Shown: positions 22,372 to 31,625, counted from the stretch's first letter. The stretch: 60,345 nucleotides of DNA from Pseudomonadota bacterium (GCA_017441205.1 JAFRYG010000057.1:1-60345); one strand, 5' to 3'. Made by a program: numbers and translations. Notes: generated by a model not told the origin, from the sequence alone.

Positions 22372-25317
22372 ATGCGTGATAAGTCTTTTTTCAAATGGGT
22401 GTGCTTGTTTGTGTTCTTATCACTGTTTTCTGTTGCCTGTGATGACGGGGTAACCAGCGAACATCATGGCACGAACACGGAAACGGGGGATAACGGAGGA
22501 GAGCACGGCGGAAGTGAAGGCACCGTCAGCTGTCCTTCCGAATGTCACAACCGTTGTGACACCAATGGCCAGTGCATATCGGAAGAAACGACCTGCCCGG
22601 AGACATGCCAGAATGGCTGCGATGACGACGGTGCGTGTCTTCCGGATGATGTGACATGTCCGGAGACATGCCTGAATGGCTGCGATACCAATGGCGCGTG
22701 CCTTCCGGATGATGTGACTTGCCCGGAGACGTGCCTGAATGGCTGCGATGCAGACGGCGCGTGCCTTCCGGACGATGTGACGTGTCCGGAGACATGCCAG
22801 AATGGCTGCGATGCAGACGGCGCGTGCCTTCCGGATGATGTGACGTGTCCGGATACATGCCAGAATGGCTGCGATGCTGATGGTTCGTGCAAGTGCCCGG
22901 AAACTTGCACCCATGGGTGCGTTGACAATGGTACATGCGCATGCCCGGATACTTGCCAATATGGCTGCGATGCCAGTGGCAACTGCAATGCAGCGCCTTG
23001 CCCTTCTGCGTGTCAAAATGGCTGTAACGCCGATGGCACATGCAAGTGCCCGACGAACTGCCAAAACGGCTGTAACGCTTCCAACGGTACATGCGCATGC
23101 CCGGGTACTTGCCAATATGGCTGCGATGCCAGTGGCAACTGCAATGCAGTACCTTGTCCTTCGGCATGTCAAAACGGATGCAATGCCGATGGCTCTTGCA
23201 AGTGCCCGTCCAATTGTAAGAGCGGCTGTAATGCCTCCAACGGTACATGCACATGTCCAACCACCTGCTCAAATGGGTGCAATGCCGATGGCTCTTGCAA
23301 GTGCCCGTCCAATTGTAAGAGCGGCTGTAATGCCTCCAACGGTACATGCACATGTCCAACCGCCTGCTCAAATGGGTGCAACGCCGATGGCTCTTGCAAG
23401 TGCCCGTCCAATTGTAAGAATGGCTGCAATGCCTCCAACGGTACATGCACATGTCCAACCGCCTGCAAAAATGGCTGCAACGCTGATGGCACATGCAAAT
23501 GCCCGACGAACTGCCAAAACGGCTGTAATGCTTCGAACGGTACATGCACATGCCCAGCCGCTTGCAAAAATGGATGCAACGCCAATGGCTCGGCATGTGC
23601 ATGCCCCAGCAGCTGCAAAACATCCTGCAACCCCAATGGCGTCTGCTGTAAAGACAACAATTGTAAAGGCGTTTGCAACGACGATGGGAATTGTGTCACC
23701 TGTGATGGTGGTAAGGCCATCACTCAAATTCGGTTCGTCAAACCCTTTACAAACAGTGCAGGCAAAACAACGAATATCAGCATTGCTGGTTGGGATCTGA
23801 AAAAGTTAAAAGACGCCTCGGAAGCCAACGCAAGCAAACGAACGTCTGACACCATGACGATTTGGGTTAAAACCAGCGATGGTACGCAGTACCAGATGAA
23901 CAATGCGAGCAGTAAGTGCAAGCCTGAAATCACTTTATCCTGTACAGGAAGTGCCGTAAAAGGTAGTTGGAATCAATCGAAAGGATTACTGACCATTCAA
24001 TCGACGACAACAGCAGGAAGTACGACGTGTACGGCCTCCCTCAAGAATGACAAGCACATCAAAGACACCCTTCAAACGCGCAGTTTGAACTTTAATACAC
24101 TCAAAGACTCCAAAAAAATTAAAATCTTTGCAGGCCAAATCCAGGGCAATAAAACGGATCCTGTTTTGGGTGATCCTTCTGATAATAATGCCCAAAAAGG
24201 TGTATTTGATCCTCAGGGATTTGATTTTATTGATAATGACAACTTTTACTTTTCTCGCGTTTGCGACAACGGTAAAACAACAGATGGTACTCCATGGAGA
24301 CGCTCATTTTGCGTTCATAAGAACAACAAAGGCGATCACAGTTATAATGCAGACCCTGTTTTGCAAATGCCCGGTGCCGGACATTCTCAAAATCTTTCCT
24401 ATGAAAGTGGTTCACCGGGCTACCTCTGGTTTGCAAATTTTGGTACTTTGGTTGATGATAAATTCACACATGGTTACCAAAAATCAAGGATACTCACACG
24501 TTTTCCATTAGATCAGAAGGGTAAGTACAATAAAAGTCCCAAACAAATCCCAGGTACGCACTATTATTATTCTCAATATAAACAAAACGGAAAGGTTTAT
24601 AACCAGGGAATTGTCAATCTTGAAGCTGCCGTTGATAACCAAAATAACATGATTGCCGTTCGCGGAACAATACAGTCGTCTAAAACGACTCGTCATGTCT
24701 GGGTTTACAAACTATCAAACATCACAGATAATTTGTCAACAGTCCAAACCGACTATCCCGTTTACATCGAGAAGACGCTCAATAGTTTTAAAAATGCAAT
24801 CGCAGACATCGACCCTGATAGAAAATACACGATTGACAAATCTCAACTTAAAGATCTCTCAACCGTCGCACATCTCAATACCTATAGCAAGGACGTTCCC
24901 AGTGCACAAGGCATAGCGCTGGCCAATGGATTTGTCTTTTATGTCAGCGAGATAATATGTGAAGAGACCAATAGAAACGATAAAAAGAAGGAAACGTGTG
25001 CGCCTATTATTAAAGATAATATTAAAGTTAATAAACCGAGAAACAATTACTATATCAGCACAATAACGACACATATATATACATACGCAGGAGAAAAAGT
25101 CGGCTCCTATAGTATCACGTTTGATTCTTCGACTCTCAGCGGCAAGAAGGACGCCCCCCTATACATTAACGATATTGAAAAATTCAATGGCTATGTAGAA
25201 ACAGAAGGAATTCGATATCGAAATGGAATCGTCTACATCTTTGCCAAGGTAAGATTTAATGGTGAGTATGACAATTTGAGAAGAGCCTATATATTTGAAA
25301 TTGATATTACTCAATAG
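22372..25317 (+). CDS. Large Cys-rich repeat lipoprotein
   Basis: 981 residues. Lipoprotein signal ending SVAC (Cys23). After a Gly/Glu-rich linker, residues 49-440 are a long array of short Cys-rich units of the form CPxxCxNGCDADGxC, first with an LPDDVT spacer, later compact with NASNGTC. The units resemble small disulfide knots and probably form an extended stalk. Residues 445-981 form a beta-rich domain, possibly a propeller (FDPQGFDFIDNDNFYF, QNLSYESGSPGYLWF, LEAAVDNQNNMIAVRG blocks). GGGAG lies ahead of the ATG. It is the content of cassette 3, unexpected inside a defence island. Function unknown. Confidence 0.82.
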   Translation: MRDKSFFKWVCLFVFLSLFSVACDDGVTSEHHGTNTETGDNGGEHGGSEGTVSCPSECHNRCDTNGQCISEETTCPETCQNGCDDDGACLPDDVTCPETCLNGCDTNGACLPDDVTCPETCLNGCDADGACLPDDVTCPETCQNGCDADGACLPDDVTCPDTCQNGCDADGSCKCPETCTHGCVDNGTCACPDTCQYGCDASGNCNAAPCPSACQNGCNADGTCKCPTNCQNGCNASNGTCACPGTCQYGCDASGNCNAVPCPSACQNGCNADGSCKCPSNCKSGCNASNGTCTCPTTCSNGCNADGSCKCPSNCKSGCNASNGTCTCPTACSNGCNADGSCKCPSNCKNGCNASNGTCTCPTACKNGCNADGTCKCPTNCQNGCNASNGTCTCPAACKNGCNANGSACACPSSCKTSCNPNGVCCKDNNCKGVCNDDGNCVTCDGGKAITQIRFVKPFTNSAGKTTNISIAGWDLKKLKDASEANASKRTSDTMTIWVKTSDGTQYQMNNASSKCKPEITLSCTGSAVKGSWNQSKGLLTIQSTTTAGSTTCTASLKNDKHIKDTLQTRSLNFNTLKDSKKIKIFAGQIQGNKTDPVLGDPSDNNAQKGVFDPQGFDFIDNDNFYFSRVCDNGKTTDGTPWRRSFCVHKNNKGDHSYNADPVLQMPGAGHSQNLSYESGSPGYLWFANFGTLVDDKFTHGYQKSRILTRFPLDQKGKYNKSPKQIPGTHYYYSQYKQNGKVYNQGIVNLEAAVDNQNNMIAVRGTIQSSKTTRHVWVYKLSNITDNLSTVQTDYPVYIEKTLNSFKNAIADIDPDRKYTIDKSQLKDLSTVAHLNTYSKDVPSAQGIALANGFVFYVSEIICEETNRNDKKKETCAPIIKDNIKVNKPRNNYYISTITTHIYTYAGEKVGSYSITFDSSTLSGKKDAPLYINDIEKFNGYVETEGIRYRNGIVYIFAKVRFNGEYDNLRRAYIFEIDITQ
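22516..23640 (+). repeat. Cys-rich coding repeat array
   Basis: Imperfect coding repeats: about 60-66 bp units in the first part (C-P-E-T-C then LPDDVT), then 36-45 bp units alternating ADG and ASNG types. Several neighbouring units near 23190-23420 are almost identical, a sign of recent unequal exchange. Confidence 0.85.
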
Positions 25318-25324
25318 CTTTTGC

Positions 25325-25358
25325 ATTTCCGATACTGCCGACATGCAGTATCGGAAAT
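25325..25358 (+). terminator. Perfect 14-bp stem after the lipoprotein gene
   Basis: ATTTCCGATACTGC-cgacat-GCAGTATCGGAAAT starts 8 bases after the stop. No T-run follows, but position and stability fit transcription end or mRNA 3' protection. Confidence 0.6.
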
Positions 25359-25359
25359 G

Positions 25360-25468
25360 AACAATGCCAGAATGGCCGCTGTGCATTGAGCTGGCATGTC
25401 GAACAATAACTGGTCAGCACTGACAAAGCGAGTATCATCGTGAACATTCGAACGACTGGGATCGCGAG
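25360..25468 (+). pseudogene. Degraded third relic of the helicase 3' end
   Basis: Aligns with 21004-21110: AACAATGCCAG-ATG-CCGC, then GGTCAGCACTGACAAAGCGAGT, ATCATCGTGAAC and CGAACGACTGGG. Frameshifts and stops break the frame. The similarity stops where the bulged stem-loop block begins (25468), so that block may have replaced or interrupted the rest. Confidence 0.65.
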
Positions 25469-25570
25469 CCGTATGCGCAGCGCACATAGGCGAGCGCAGG
25501 AGGGCGTATCGAGCAATAGCGAGATAGCCCGAAACGCGGGGCGTATCGAGCAATAGCGAGATAGCCCGCG
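25468..25570 (-). repeat. Three bulged stem-loops, reverse orientation
   Basis: On the minus strand: 25468-25491 (GCC-TATGTGC-GCT-GCGCATA-C-GGC, one mismatch), 25502-25530 and 25535-25570 (GGGC-TATC...GATA-C-GCCC; the two share the loop and flanks and are near duplicates). They sit between the convergent lipoprotein and SpoIID-like genes. Confidence 0.75.
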
Positions 25571-25615
25571 AAAATAAACAATACAAAAAACCGGAAAATC
25601 CTATTAATATATAAT

Positions 25616-27283
25616 TTACCAAAGTGTTTCGATGCGCGTGCCCGGATAATAATGCATTAATATTTCCTGAGCAGTTTTTCCGCGCTGAGCCATGCCAATC
25701 GCACCGGTCTGACATAAACCGACGCCATGTCCGAAGCCTGCGCCATAAATATGAACGGCATTGATCTGATTGCCGGATTTTTCGATTTCCATGGCGAACA
25801 GGGCACTTTTTAGACCGCCCAAAAGGCGGCGAATGGGCAATTCTTTGACAGCTTCAACGCGTCCTTTCGTTCCGGTAATGCGCAGTTTCGTCACGCGAAA
25901 GCTGGCCCCGCGCTCGATCACACTGATATCCGAAATCTGTCCGACAGATTTACCGGCTTTGGTCATCAGGGTTTCGAGTTCTTCGCGCGTCAGGCGCACA
26001 TCCCAGCGAGCATGTTTTGTAGAAGTAAACGCCTGCTGACCTTCGGGGGCACCGCTGCAATACATATCGGAACCTTTCTGCCACCATTTGATGAAATCGG
26101 CGTCGGATTTGAATTTTGGCGATTTTTCTGCAGCATCGTCCGTGCGGGAAACCAGATAGGATTTTTCGGACAATCCCCATGTTTCGTGGCTGCCGGCAGA
26201 AATGCCGCCGCAATGCGCGCTGTAATAGCTGTGAACCAGTTTTTTGTCAGAAAACAGTATCTGGCCGCGCGTTTTTTCAATAGCCTTGTCCGTCCGTGGG
26301 TCTGCACCGGAAAGTCCGCGATAAACCTGACAATGCTGTTTGTTGCAGACATGCCATGGATCTGCGGAATGGCGAGTTCCGGCCTGAGCAATCAATGTCG
26401 TTCTTGCCGCTATGGACTGTGCCATCAAGGCGGCCTCGGGTGCACTGGCAAAGATTTCTGCGGGAACGATTCCCCGCAAAATCGTCTCTACATCGGCAGA
26501 CTGGATGACAGCCAATTTTCCGGCCTGATCCGGCGTCACCACGATCTGGGCATTCAGAAGCATATCATTCTTCTTTCCGTCTTCCCCTTCGATATCATGA
26601 AAAACGGCACCGGAATCCGGAAGTTCGATCCACAGGAGGTTCTGATGTTCGATCTGAACATTGCCCGATGTATCTTTTAAAGAAATCGATGCTGTCGGAT
26701 AGGTCATGAGTTCCCGATATATTTCGGGCCCATCCACCGAGGAATCCTGAGGAACGGATTTCATGAGAGCTTCGGTGGAAACGAGATCTGATGTTCTTTT
26801 GGTCATCAGGAGATTTTCGCGATTATCAAACACGTGTCCCTTGAGTGCAAACACGGATCCGACGGGTACATTCTCCGTTGCAATACTCGCATGACTGCAC
26901 ATTTCTGCGGCATTTTTCAGTCCGTCGGGCGTTTCGGAACGGGCAACGATAGCGCCATACTGATAATCGCCGGGTTTTGCATTCGATATTGTTACTTCGT
27001 AGGTCTTGCCGCCTTTGAGTTTGACGATACATCCGCCGCTGACAGCAGGCATGACGACGAAATCCTCTTTGGGAGTAAAGCGGAGGACCGAGAGGCCATC
27101 TGCGATGCGCATCCGGATATTGGGCGTTCCCTGCGAAGAAAAACCGAGCTGATGTGCATACAACAAAGCGTGGTTGTCGTGACTCGTCAGCTCTGTACTT
27201 TGTGCACCGGCCAGAGAACAAGACAGCATGCATGACAGAACACATCCCGCCATCCACAATTTACGACATCCTTGTCGCAGCAT
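25616..27283 (-). CDS. SpoIID/LytB-domain protein
   Basis: 555 residues. A signal peptide likely ends at LAGA near residue 27. Residues 30-270 are a beta-rich region of unknown type. About 275-430 form the SpoIID domain: VETILRGIVPAEIF, ALMAQSIAARTTLI, CNKQHCQVYRG, ARGQ-like TRGQILF and YYSAHCGGISAGSHETWG. The end (about 510-555) has HIYGAGFGHGVGLCQTGAIGMAQ and ILMHYYPGT, typical of the family. These proteins cut or activate cutting of peptidoglycan glycan strands that lack stem peptides. AGGAG precedes the ATG. Non-spore-forming relatives use it in envelope remodelling; that is inferred here. Confidence 0.88.
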   Translation of the reverse strand: MLRQGCRKLWMAGCVLSCMLSCSLAGAQSTELTSHDNHALLYAHQLGFSSQGTPNIRMRIADGLSVLRFTPKEDFVVMPAVSGGCIVKLKGGKTYEVTISNAKPGDYQYGAIVARSETPDGLKNAAEMCSHASIATENVPVGSVFALKGHVFDNRENLLMTKRTSDLVSTEALMKSVPQDSSVDGPEIYRELMTYPTASISLKDTSGNVQIEHQNLLWIELPDSGAVFHDIEGEDGKKNDMLLNAQIVVTPDQAGKLAVIQSADVETILRGIVPAEIFASAPEAALMAQSIAARTTLIAQAGTRHSADPWHVCNKQHCQVYRGLSGADPRTDKAIEKTRGQILFSDKKLVHSYYSAHCGGISAGSHETWGLSEKSYLVSRTDDAAEKSPKFKSDADFIKWWQKGSDMYCSGAPEGQQAFTSTKHARWDVRLTREELETLMTKAGKSVGQISDISVIERGASFRVTKLRITGTKGRVEAVKELPIRRLLGGLKSALFAMEIEKSGNQINAVHIYGAGFGHGVGLCQTGAIGMAQRGKTAQEILMHYYPGTRIETLW

Positions 27284-27299
27284 ACTCTACTCCTGTATA

Positions 27300-27956
27300 T
27301 CAATTCGCCTGTTGATAGGTTCGGATGGAACCAAGCCCTGTGACTTCGACCGAATAGTAATTACTATCGATATTAACATGCTTGATATCTACGACAAGCA
27401 TAGCAGCATCAAGCATACTGTTGCCAGCAAAGAAAGCGGCCTGACCGTTGGGTTGAAAACAAATTACAATATCATTTTTACCATCTCCGCCCTCCACTGC
27501 GTTATTATTCATATTACGCAGCGTAGCAGAAGCTTTTGTCAATGGCCTGGTATTATAAATATATTTATTGGATTCCGTGGAATCCAGCGTTCTGGTTTTA
27601 TTATTATCATTTTTGATATCAATGGCAACGTTATCATCCCCATTAAGTGTGTAGCGTATGGGATAACGTTCGATATCATTTGGAGAACAAATTGAGCTGC
27701 CTCCGATTCGGGGTTCAATGGAGGTTACTTCATTGCCGCCATGAAAAATAATATATGTTGCGACATTCATGCTTGTCGCCCGCACTCGCTGAGCCTGAAA
27801 AAGAGTTTCCACATCGTTTGACAGATCCACCTGGGCATTCACTTCACGGCTGCCGGAAACGAAATTAATCATAATACCAGCCAGGAGTGCAATTATCGCG
27901 ATGACGGTCATGAGTTCGATAAGCGTCATACCGATATGTCGTATTTTGCTCAACAT
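27300..27956 (-). CDS. Type II/IV pseudopilin (GspH/FimT-like)
   Basis: 218 residues from the ATG whose complement is 27954-27956, with GGAGGG 5 bases ahead; a TTG four codons earlier overlaps that ribosome site. The prepilin signature RHIGMTLIELMTVIAIIALLAG has the cleavage Gly, Met+1 and Glu+5, followed by a membrane helix. The C-terminal domain is beta-rich with two Cys (SSICSP, IVICFQ). It would be cut by prepilin peptidase and assembled into a pseudopilus or used as a minor pilin. No other secretion gene is in the window. Only 16 bp separates it from the SpoIID-like gene. Confidence 0.85.
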   Translation of the reverse strand: MLSKIRHIGMTLIELMTVIAIIALLAGIMINFVSGSREVNAQVDLSNDVETLFQAQRVRATSMNVATYIIFHGGNEVTSIEPRIGGSSICSPNDIERYPIRYTLNGDDNVAIDIKNDNNKTRTLDSTESNKYIYNTRPLTKASATLRNMNNNAVEGGDGKNDIVICFQPNGQAAFFAGNSMLDAAMLVVDIKHVNIDSNYYSVEVTGLGSIRTYQQAN

Positions 27957-28089
27957 TGTGCCCTCCAAGTTTTCCCTAATAGCAGCAAAAAATTCTGTTC
28001 AAGGCTCACAGCACCCCTCTGATACCATAAAATGATTTATACATGCCGTCAAGTTTAGCCCATCACCCATTCCGTTCTGTCGATGTGAT

Positions 28090-30735
28090 TTACATTTTTA
28101 TGGCATATCCGACCAAAGACTCTTTTGTCTGTCCCTCACAATTGGCATCCGATGAAATAAAGTGCGAACCGTTTCCCGGGACGTAGCAGCGATAGACCGC
28201 TGATGTACCTGGCTGCTGAGATGTATAGAGATATCCCATGGGGCCCATACTGAACTGATTTTCGCAATTTGCAGCCGGCGAAATCATCGCATGATTTCCG
28301 GATGCACCTCCGACGCGGCATTCGTAGACAAGGACAGAATCCTCTTTGGGCTTGTCGCGCAAAATTTTCCAGGACTGTTCCTTATTGAATCCTGGCGGCA
28401 GCTGCCGCGTCGTCACCCAATGCATGGAACCATTGCTTCCCCGCATCATTTCGACGTATGGCAGCAATTCAAACCCGCATTTGGGCCATCCGGAACCGAC
28501 GCCGCTGCGATTGGCCAATGCAAAAGTCGTCCATGCGGGTTTGGGAGAACCATCGGAATTCCAAAGCCCCAGCCCCAGCCCTTGCTTGGTTTCATCCGGA
28601 TGGTCTTTCAATCGGTGATAGATAAAACTTTCGATTCCCGGCGTTCCGAGAACATTCTTGAATGCCTGGCAAAGCTGACTTTCCTGTCTACCCTGCATCG
28701 AAGCATTCACCCCGTTGATGCCATTTTCGGTAAGCTGAATTTCCCAGGTATAGGGTTTGTCGGGATAATTTTTGCGCAGCCAGCCGGCAAGTACCCCAAG
28801 GTTGCCGAAAGTAACGCGCGGCCAATCATTTGCTCCGAAGGCAGGATCGAGCAGATTGGGGGGATAGGAATGCCATGCGATCCGCCATTCGCGGTTTCCG
28901 AGTTTTGGAATGAGTTTGCTCAAAAATGTCTCTGCACTTACGACCGGACGTGCATTGTTCAACATCGAATCGAATGCGCTGCCGAAATGATGCTCAAATG
29001 AGATGAGGACTTTGGCCTGTTTTTGTTCTTTGCGTGCAGCATCATAAGCAGCATTCCAGCTTTGTGCATAGATCGATGTCCAGGTATCTACATTGCAATT
29101 GCCGCTGGTGCAGCCATAATTGAACCATTCTGTTGCGTTGACTTCATTGTGAATAACAAAATCGGCAATACGCCCATGCCCCTTTTCACCATTAAAGTAA
29201 TTGGCCAGAAAACCGACAAATCTCCCATAGTGCTTGGCTCCGTCATCTGTCGGAGCACAGAAAATAGGACTGACGACATTGGTGCATGAACGGCGGGCCC
29301 AATCCGGAACCCCATAAACCACCGCAGTAACGACGACCCCTCTGTCCGTATACTGCTTGATCACATTGGCGGTATTACCATCGACATTAAAGCAATAACC
29401 ATCGTATTTAACCTGACCGTCGCCGCAGGATGTCGAAGGCGAAGGCTGCCAGCCCTGCCAAACCAGGTTCATCGCGACCCCATGGGTCTCATTGCCAGTC
29501 ACCTGGTTGATGTCCTGAAAATCGGGCTGCAATCCCTTGATTCCCTTTCTCGTCGGATAGATATCCTTTGTCGTTGCGGCAGGATTCTTACATACATTGT
29601 CCTTGCATTCCTGCCCGCCGCTGCAGCTTCCGCAGTTCAGCGTACCACCGCATCCGTCCTGAATAGAACCGCAGTTTTTTCCCTTATCCTTACATGTCGT
29701 GGGCTTACAGTTGTCGACGCATTTTCCACCTGTACATGTCTGATTTGCGCCACACTGGCCGCAATTCAGGGATTTGCCGCAGCCATCATCGATACTGCCG
29801 CAGGAGATTCCGGCCTGTGCACAGGTTTTGGGTGTACATTCCACCGGCTTGTTGACACATGCCCCATTGGTACAAATCTGCCCATCCGGGCATGAACCAC
29901 AATCCAGGATACTGCTGCAGCCATCCTCGGCAGTACCGCATTTGAGATTCAGTTCACCGCATGTTTTCGGCGTACATTCCACAGTTTTGGGCACACATGC
30001 GCCCTCGGTACAAACCTCATCCTCACTGCAGAAACCACAATTCAGAGTTTTGCCGCAGCCGTCATCGGCATCGCTGCACCTCAGCCCCAGTTCTTCGCAG
30101 GTTTTGGGAACACAGTCCGGGGGAATTTCCACGCATGCGCCATTCTGGCACATCATATTCTCTTCACAGATTCCACAATCAGTCAAATTGCCGCAGCCAT
30201 CATCGATACTGCCGCATGCGACCTTGAGTTCCTCACAACTCTGCGGCGTACAGGATCCTTCATCTACACACCGTCCATTGGAACAGCTCTGATCCTCAGA
30301 ACAAATGCCGCACTTGATCGTTTCTCCGCACCCATCATCATGGGAACCGCAATTGAACTCCATTTCCTCGCAGGTTTTAGGAGTACATTCCGGCGGAACC
30401 TCCGAATCCACACACTTTTTGTCCACGCAGTTCTGACCGGATTTGCATGCCTTGCCGCATTTGCCGCAATTTTCGCGATCTGCAGCCAAATCAACGCATG
30501 CATCATCGCAGCATTTCATGCCATCATCACATTTATCACACGAATTTTTGGGGGGATCTTTTTCCTGTTCCGGGCATTGACCATCCACGCACTCGCCATC
30601 ACAGCAACTTTGTTCCGGCGAACAATTGCACGCGTAATCATCAGACTCCGGTATTACGACCATAAGCCCATTATCGCCACATGCCTGCAAAAGCAGAGCG
30701 GCAACACCTGCAATAAACAAATGATTCCATTTCAT
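28090..30735 (-). CDS. Cys-repeat lipoprotein with a DUF5722-like glycosidase domain
   Basis: 881 residues from ATG 30735 (TTG at 30759 rejected). Lipobox LLQAC. Residues 35-385 hold Cys-rich units, at first CCxxxCVDxxCP types, then about seven copies of CTPKTCEEL-x-CGSxDDGCG-x-LxCGxC. About 395-750 resemble a TIM-barrel glycosidase of the DUF5722 kind: FVIHNEVN with E531 and QLTENG with E670 are placed like the acid/base and nucleophile of clan-A glycosidases. The last 120 residues (HWVTTRQL, VYECRV, HFISSDANCEGQ) resemble a beta-trefoil binding module. A cell-surface polysaccharide-degrading role is inferred. Confidence 0.78.
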   Translation of the reverse strand: MKWNHLFIAGVAALLLQACGDNGLMVVIPESDDYACNCSPEQSCCDGECVDGQCPEQEKDPPKNSCDKCDDGMKCCDDACVDLAADRENCGKCGKACKSGQNCVDKKCVDSEVPPECTPKTCEEMEFNCGSHDDGCGETIKCGICSEDQSCSNGRCVDEGSCTPQSCEELKVACGSIDDGCGNLTDCGICEENMMCQNGACVEIPPDCVPKTCEELGLRCSDADDGCGKTLNCGFCSEDEVCTEGACVPKTVECTPKTCGELNLKCGTAEDGCSSILDCGSCPDGQICTNGACVNKPVECTPKTCAQAGISCGSIDDGCGKSLNCGQCGANQTCTGGKCVDNCKPTTCKDKGKNCGSIQDGCGGTLNCGSCSGGQECKDNVCKNPAATTKDIYPTRKGIKGLQPDFQDINQVTGNETHGVAMNLVWQGWQPSPSTSCGDGQVKYDGYCFNVDGNTANVIKQYTDRGVVVTAVVYGVPDWARRSCTNVVSPIFCAPTDDGAKHYGRFVGFLANYFNGEKGHGRIADFVIHNEVNATEWFNYGCTSGNCNVDTWTSIYAQSWNAAYDAARKEQKQAKVLISFEHHFGSAFDSMLNNARPVVSAETFLSKLIPKLGNREWRIAWHSYPPNLLDPAFGANDWPRVTFGNLGVLAGWLRKNYPDKPYTWEIQLTENGINGVNASMQGRQESQLCQAFKNVLGTPGIESFIYHRLKDHPDETKQGLGLGLWNSDGSPKPAWTTFALANRSGVGSGWPKCGFELLPYVEMMRGSNGSMHWVTTRQLPPGFNKEQSWKILRDKPKEDSVLVYECRVGGASGNHAMISPAANCENQFSMGPMGYLYTSQQPGTSAVYRCYVPGNGSHFISSDANCEGQTKESLVGYAIKM

Positions 30736-30821
30736 CGTCAGTACCTCAGTGCAATTCAATCATCATCACCAGAACAGTCTAAAGAAACCGTCTTCAAAAT
30801 CAAATGGGAAATTGATCCCAC

Positions 30822-31625
30822 TCATTCCACATTACTCAGCATAAAATCGAGCATGACAGGCAAATATTCATGATGATCACGATGCCATTGATCGCGCTTT
30901 GCCGACAGGATAAGGCTGGCATTCTGGGAAGATTCCGAGAGCAAAATCAGGCGCGTCTGCAAATTTTTTTTCGTCTCGGGATTATCTTCGGTCAGAACAG
31001 CCTGCTGCAGAAACTGAACTTTTAATGATACATCATCGTCGTTAAGCAATCCGGAAATGAGCATTGTAATATTACTGTCAGCGCCGGGTTTCTGCATGGC
31101 CTGCTGCAAATGTCTGATCGCATCCGAACGTCGTTCTGCCTCAATTTCCGGCGTACTTTTGGGAAAATAAGAAATATTGTTAATGGCAATTGAATAATCG
31201 TAATAGGGATCCAATGGAAACCGCTCTGCGCCCAATGCGAGATAATGATTTGCCGTTTTGACGCTATTTTCGGAAATATTATCGGAAAAAACGGAAGTTA
31301 CGGCCGCCCACCGGTAAACAGCCTTAAAATCCGGATCCAATGCAATGATTGCATCAGCAAAATTTTCCGCAATATGCGCTTCATTCTTCAGATTATTGTA
31401 CTGCAGAGCACGAATCCAAATCATATCGGCAAGAAATTCTCTCTGCCCGAGACTCATCCACACCAAAGCATCCTTGTTCGGCAGTACGCTGTATTCCTTA
31501 TCCCCCATATTTCTGGGGGCACTTATCTGTGTCTGCTGACCGCAGTAATAGGAAACCACGAAAGCGCAGACGGCAATTCCAAGCAGCAGTGCATAAATAT
31601 GTCCTGAGTTCATCGGACGGATCAT
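30822..31625 (-). CDS. Membrane-anchored TPR-like protein
   Basis: 267 residues from the ATG at 31625 (GGAG 7 bases ahead), overlapping the upstream gene's stop by ATGA. One N-terminal membrane helix (YALLLGIAVCAFVVSYY) is followed by helical repeats (ADMIWIRALQYNN, FADAIIALDPDFKAVYRWAA, HYLALGAERFPLDPYYDYS). The W-x-R-A-x-Q and D-P-x-F patterns fit TPR-like proteins found beside large TPR genes. Probably a periplasmic or membrane scaffold with its partner. No catalytic motif. Confidence 0.75.
   Translation of the reverse strand: MIRPMNSGHIYALLLGIAVCAFVVSYYCGQQTQISAPRNMGDKEYSVLPNKDALVWMSLGQREFLADMIWIRALQYNNLKNEAHIAENFADAIIALDPDFKAVYRWAAVTSVFSDNISENSVKTANHYLALGAERFPLDPYYDYSIAINNISYFPKSTPEIEAERRSDAIRHLQQAMQKPGADSNITMLISGLLNDDDVSLKVQFLQQAVLTEDNPETKKNLQTRLILLSESSQNASLILSAKRDQWHRDHHEYLPVMLDFMLSNVE

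Noticed and set aside
22526..23623. Long minus-strand frame over the Cys-rich repeats
   Set aside because: Shadow of the repeats; His/Ser/Arg-rich nonsense composition and no ribosome site.
22516..23640. Regular repeats that could suggest a CRISPR array
   Set aside because: Repeats lie inside one open frame, have periodic cysteine codons, and there are no unique spacers between identical repeats.
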